Assembly: GCA_028285085.1 (NCBI GenBank)
Contig: JANQQI010000055.1
Location: forward strand, 62,001-126,000
Reading direction: 5' to 3'
Length of the DNA stretch: 64,000 nucleotides
Origin: Saprospiraceae bacterium
Lineage (GTDB): Bacteria > Bacteroidota > Bacteroidia > Chitinophagales > Saprospiraceae
Of this stretch, positions 60,816 to 64,000 are shown piece by piece. Within the stretch, counting starts at the first letter, position 1. Each line of letters begins with the position of its first letter. The position numbers and the translations under genes were made by a program. The notes below the pieces were generated by a model. It searched no databases. It was not told the origin of the DNA and was given only the letters and a program-made list of their open reading frames with translations.

Positions 60816-62330
60816 TTAAGTTTTCAAAAAACGAAAAGCTGCTCCCAAATGATCGATCAAATCACTGGCAATCAAGGCTTCTTGGCTAAGTTGGGTTTCT
60901 ACCGCTAAATCTCCCGCTAAGCCATGCAAATATACGCCTAGAATGACCGCCGCTTTAGGAGAGTAGCCTTGTGCGAGTAAACCTGTGATCATACCCGTCA
61001 AAACATCACCACTACCTCCTGTGGCCATCCCCGGATTGCCCGTAGAATTGAAATAGCATTGGCCATCTGGTGTAGCAATACAAGAGTGAGCTCCTTTGAG
61101 CAAGAGATAGATATTTAACCTTTGGGCTTTTTCGCGCTGCAATTGGTTGCGTTCGAAATCATTAGCACAATCTCCGAATAAGCGACTAAATTCTTTGGGG
61201 TGAGGGGTTAGAATGCTGCCTGTCGGCAATTGCTCTAAAAGCTCAGGCTGCTGAGCAATGATGTTCAAAGCATCGGCATCTAAAACTAATGGGACCTCAC
61301 TTTCGTGGATTAAGCTTTCCAACGCTGACTTGCTCTCAGTGTGGGTATCCATCCCACAACCGACCCCAATGGCACGATAACGACTCAAATCTTCCGGGAT
61401 TTGTGAAATCAAATATTCGTGCCGATCGATGCTGACCATCGCTTCCGGGATACTGTTTTGTAAAATTGCGTAAGCACATTTGGGCGCGTGCAGCGTGACT
61501 AGGCCCGTACCACTTCGTAAAGCGGCGCGTGTGGCCAATATGGCGGCACCTACCTTACCATAGCTTCCCGCTACCAGAAGCGCGTGACCAAATGTTCCCT
61601 TGTGATCGTATTTGTGCCGCGGCCGAAGCAATTGCTGAGCAAAGGATCGATCAACGTAGTGATATGGACTTTCTGCTTGTTCAATAAAGTCGGTATTTAA
61701 CCCAATTGAACGAGTTGCCCATGCACCTACCGCACGGTAATTCTCAGGAAAAAAGAAAGCCAGTTTTGGCAATTCAAAACTCAAGCTGTGATTAGCTTGA
61801 AGAGTAACGCCTGTACTCGGTTGATCACAAAACAAACCGGAAGGAACATCAATTGCGATGCGAAGAAGATGCTGCTCGTTGAGATGCTCAATTAAACTCG
61901 CCCAATATCCTTTAAGAGGGCGACTAAGTCCCGAACCAAAGATGGCGTCGATGATCAGCCCGTGTTGTTGATCCAGCTCGGGTAGGGGATCTTCGGCCTG
62001 AATTCGGTAAACGGCAATATTTGAACGCGGAGGCAATCGCTTGAGATTGGCCGTATAATCTGCTGACCTGGAGGTACCAATCTCGCATAGATAAAGTGAT
62101 ACTTCATAAAAGCGTTGATACAGCAGTCGGGCTACCACCAAGCCATCACCACCATTATTGCCGGGGCCGCAGAAAATGGCGACTTTTCCCAAGGCTGTGG
62201 GAAAGCGGTCGGTTAACCAGTCGGTAAAAACCGAAGCGGCCCGCTCCATCAAATCGAGGGAGCTAATGGGCTCGTGTTCGATAGTATAAGCGTCGAGCGC
62301 GCGAATTTGCTCAGCGCTAAGGATTTTCAT
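60816..62330 (-). CDS. nnr: bifunctional NAD(P)HX epimerase and dehydratase
   Basis: Repairs hydrated NADH/NADPH. The 504-residue protein has an N-terminal YjeF-type epimerase domain (residues ~1-215: MKILSAEQIRALDAYTIEHEPISS, GPGNNGGDGLVVARLL, DAIFGSGLSRPL) and a C-terminal carbohydrate-kinase-like ADP-dependent dehydratase (residues ~225-500: LVAGSYGKVGAAILATRAALRSG, ILTPHPKEFSRL, GNPGMATGGSGDVLTGMITGLL). The ATG overlaps the stop of the upstream serine hydrolase (TAATG), so translation is coupled. Confidence 0.95.
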   Translation of the reverse strand: MKILSAEQIRALDAYTIEHEPISSLDLMERAASVFTDWLTDRFPTALGKVAIFCGPGNNGGDGLVVARLLYQRFYEVSLYLCEIGTSRSADYTANLKRLPPRSNIAVYRIQAEDPLPELDQQHGLIIDAIFGSGLSRPLKGYWASLIEHLNEQHLLRIAIDVPSGLFCDQPSTGVTLQANHSLSFELPKLAFFFPENYRAVGAWATRSIGLNTDFIEQAESPYHYVDRSFAQQLLRPRHKYDHKGTFGHALLVAGSYGKVGAAILATRAALRSGTGLVTLHAPKCAYAILQNSIPEAMVSIDRHEYLISQIPEDLSRYRAIGVGCGMDTHTESKSALESLIHESEVPLVLDADALNIIAQQPELLEQLPTGSILTPHPKEFSRLFGDCANDFERNQLQREKAQRLNIYLLLKGAHSCIATPDGQCYFNSTGNPGMATGGSGDVLTGMITGLLAQGYSPKAAVILGVYLHGLAGDLAVETQLSQEALIASDLIDHLGAAFRFLKT

Positions 62331-63844
62331 TAGTGTTGAACCAATTTTTGGTGATAAATCTGGTCGTCGATTTGTAGACTGATGATGTAGATACCGGCAC
62401 TATGATCACTAAACCAATCAAATTGCTGGGTACCGGCAGGGTAGACCGCGTTAACAGGCTGCGCAACGAGTTGTCCCAATTCATTGTAAATCCGTAATTG
62501 GACCTGCTCACTTTGTGGTAAGGTCCAACTAATGGTCGTATGGCCATTTACCGCAGGATTAGGTGCGAGACTAAATTGTAATTCTCGATCCAGAGGATTT
62601 TCTGTGCTTACCGGAACAAAGTTGATGAAGGCACAATGTAAGTCGTTGACCAGTTCGGTCAAATCATCAGAATCTTGGGTGCCATCATTGCTATGGACCG
62701 CAATACTGATATCATCTTCGTCATTGTAGAATACCTGAGAAGAGTAAATGATATCTCCGCCGTGTCCCCAACCATCAACATCATCACATTCAAAAGCTTG
62801 ATTGAACGTACCGAGGCCAGCACCTAGCAGAGGATAAGCTGCCGCAGGAAAAGGAATTGAATTGCGCATTTCAGCTAAAGAAGCAGCCTCTAAGACCTCG
62901 CCTGATTGCAGGGCTCGCATCCAAATGGAAATATCTGTAGGGCGGGCAAGATAACCACCAGCAGACCAAGCCGCACTGAAAAGTCCATTGGTTGAAAGAT
63001 TTAAACCCTGGAAATCCAGTGGGTTACCCGTGTTGAAGAGATCGAACCAGAGGTGGGCGATGTCATAAGTCGAATTGGTTTCGTAAGCACCCAAAGTGAT
63101 ATTTTCCAAACCAAGGGGCACCAAAAAGCGCTGGCGAATTTCGGTATGATAGGTATTGTTGGATGCGGATTCAATGACTAGGCCAAGCAAAAGGAAATTT
63201 GTATTAGAGTAGCCCCAATCCGTTCCTTGCTCAAAGATTGGCGCCAAGACAAAACCTTCGATAATTTCTTGAGGCGTCCAAATACGGCTTAAGTCCGCAT
63301 TAATTGAATCTCCCAGAGCAAGATTATTCGTATAGTCGTAAATACCACTTGTGTGAGACATTAATTGTCGAATGGTAATCGTTGGATCGACATTATCATA
63401 ATCGTCTATATAATCGCCGATTGGATCATCGATATTTAACAGATTATCTTCCGCCATGTCCAGAATACAAGCGGCAGTTAGCGTTTTGGTAACCGAACCG
63501 ATAGCAAACAGCATATCTGGGTTTACAGAAATAGATACGGTACTGTTACCTGCTGATCCAGCCCAGATTTCACCACCGATATTTACCGCTGCGGAGAGAC
63601 CAATGTAATCATTGTCTTCAAGATAAGTGTCCACTATCTCTTGGAAGGCTGCGGCTAGTTGGGGATCAATTTCATCTCGTTGACTAGCAGATGTATGGGG
63701 AGGAATAGACGATTCGACGACGGGCGCAGGCATCTCTTTCGGAGGATAAATCAGCAGATTCCAATGATCGCGCGGTGTGACTTGCGCTTGTAGGCTAAGC
63801 CCGAAAAAAAGACTACACAAAATTACAACTACACGTTTTTTCAT
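62330..63844 (-). CDS. T9SS-exported serine hydrolase (class C beta-lactamase fold)
   Basis: A 504-residue exported penicillin-binding/beta-lactamase-fold hydrolase from the ATG at 63844 (KKRVVVILCSLFFGLSLQAQ is a signal peptide); the frame continues to 63895 but the extra residues are not signal-like. The active site is LFAIGSVTKTLTA (SVTK, Ser nucleophile and Lys), YSNTNFLLLG (YSN) and WGHGGDIIYSS (HGG). The end is a type A T9SS domain (FSLAPNPAVNGHTTISWTLPQSEQVQLRIYNELGQLV to KLVQH). It probably hydrolyses a peptide or ester at the cell surface. It is the first gene of the four-gene minus-strand operon. Confidence 0.9.
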   Translation of the reverse strand: MKKRVVVILCSLFFGLSLQAQVTPRDHWNLLIYPPKEMPAPVVESSIPPHTSASQRDEIDPQLAAAFQEIVDTYLEDNDYIGLSAAVNIGGEIWAGSAGNSTVSISVNPDMLFAIGSVTKTLTAACILDMAEDNLLNIDDPIGDYIDDYDNVDPTITIRQLMSHTSGIYDYTNNLALGDSINADLSRIWTPQEIIEGFVLAPIFEQGTDWGYSNTNFLLLGLVIESASNNTYHTEIRQRFLVPLGLENITLGAYETNSTYDIAHLWFDLFNTGNPLDFQGLNLSTNGLFSAAWSAGGYLARPTDISIWMRALQSGEVLEAASLAEMRNSIPFPAAAYPLLGAGLGTFNQAFECDDVDGWGHGGDIIYSSQVFYNDEDDISIAVHSNDGTQDSDDLTELVNDLHCAFINFVPVSTENPLDRELQFSLAPNPAVNGHTTISWTLPQSEQVQLRIYNELGQLVAQPVNAVYPAGTQQFDWFSDHSAGIYIISLQIDDQIYHQKLVQH

Positions 63845-63871
63845 ATTATAAGATTTTGGTATTTTTCTAAA

Positions 63872-64000
63872 ATGAAGATAGCAGATTTTTTTCATGATTT
63901 AAAGGTAATTGAGCTGGCGAGTGTTCTGGCCGGACCGGCTGTTGGGATGTTTTTTTCGGAATTAGGCGCACAGGTGACGAAAGTGGAAAATAAACGCGCC
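63872..64000 (+). CDS. CaiB/BaiF-type CoA-transferase (class III), N-terminal part
   Basis: Only the first 43 codons are in the window. MKIADFFHDLKVIELASVLAGP, then AVGMFFSELGAQVTKVENKRA, matches the family's N-terminus (K-V-I-E-L-A, A-G-P, and the A-x-V-x-K-V-E cofactor segment). Class III CoA-transferases move CoA between carboxylic acids. A TATTTTTC four bases before the ATG resembles the leaderless promoter arrangement seen for other genes here. It diverges from the serine hydrolase gene with only 27 bases between the starts. Confidence 0.85.
   Translation, partial: MKIADFFHDLKVIELASVLAGPAVGMFFSELGAQVTKVENKRA

Overview
The window looks like a chromosomal segment of a member of the phylum Bacteroidota, most likely of the Saprospiraceae/Lewinella type. 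Four proteins end in type IX secretion (T9SS) sorting domains. There are SprB-like surface repeats and a very long WG-repeat protein. Promoters have the Bacteroidota form (TTG, about 20 bases, then TAnnTTTG). A complete Alternative Complex III plus cytochrome oxidase locus is present. I saw no rRNA, tRNA, CRISPR array, prophage or complete insertion sequence. The only mobile-element traces are the end of a REP-type (Y1/IS200-like) transposase at the left edge and a REP-like hairpin cluster near 28.9 kb.

Layout. 0-5.7 kb: transposase remnant, acyl-CoA dehydrogenase, two tandem secreted CotH-kinase-like paralogues, rarA. 5.8-16.2 kb: a 1324-residue T9SS surface protein built from 13 SprB-like repeats in a three-repeat super-unit; then a sigma factor, a protein combining an inner-membrane helix with an outer-membrane-type beta-barrel, and a PKD lipoprotein; then hydrolase, lipoprotein, AlkD-like and SDR genes. 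16.4-29.6 kb: WG-repeat protein, two deoxynucleoside kinases, gatC, an orphan ABC ATPase, a small ferredoxin-like protein, a cobalamin adenosyltransferase, a GT39 membrane glycosyltransferase, folK, and a dinB-like/tetR pair behind a perfect 28-bp operator palindrome. 29.5-41.7 kb: a secreted unknown, a beta-helix T9SS protein, an M28 peptidase, a sodium:alanine symporter, an rRNA methyltransferase, a UbiD-family decarboxylase, thyA, and an ACP-like protein lacking its phosphopantetheine serine. 42.1-59.7 kb: actABCDEF, ctaC, ctaD, ctaB, two subunit III genes and subunit IV, closed by a strong terminator, followed by an SCO-like gene, a DUF420 gene and a small CxxC membrane protein. 59.7-64 kb: a minus-strand operon of serine hydrolase, NAD(P)HX repair enzyme, cupin and sirtuin, and the start of a CaiB-type CoA-transferase.

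How it works together. The respiratory block encodes a quinol-to-oxygen chain: ActA-F oxidises menaquinol and passes electrons through c hemes to an oxidase with a CuA site. Oxidase subunit II carries a C-terminal OmpA-type peptidoglycan-binding domain where caa3 enzymes carry cytochrome c, which suggests a wall-tethered oxidase. Several subunits have His-rich tails, and the neighbouring SCO-like protein has lost all copper ligands.

The most unusual regulatory unit is 9839-12938: a sigma factor followed by one polypeptide predicted to span both membranes and a surface PKD lipoprotein, a candidate direct outer-surface-to-sigma-factor signalling device. All functional statements are read from sequence patterns and family knowledge; no database search was run.
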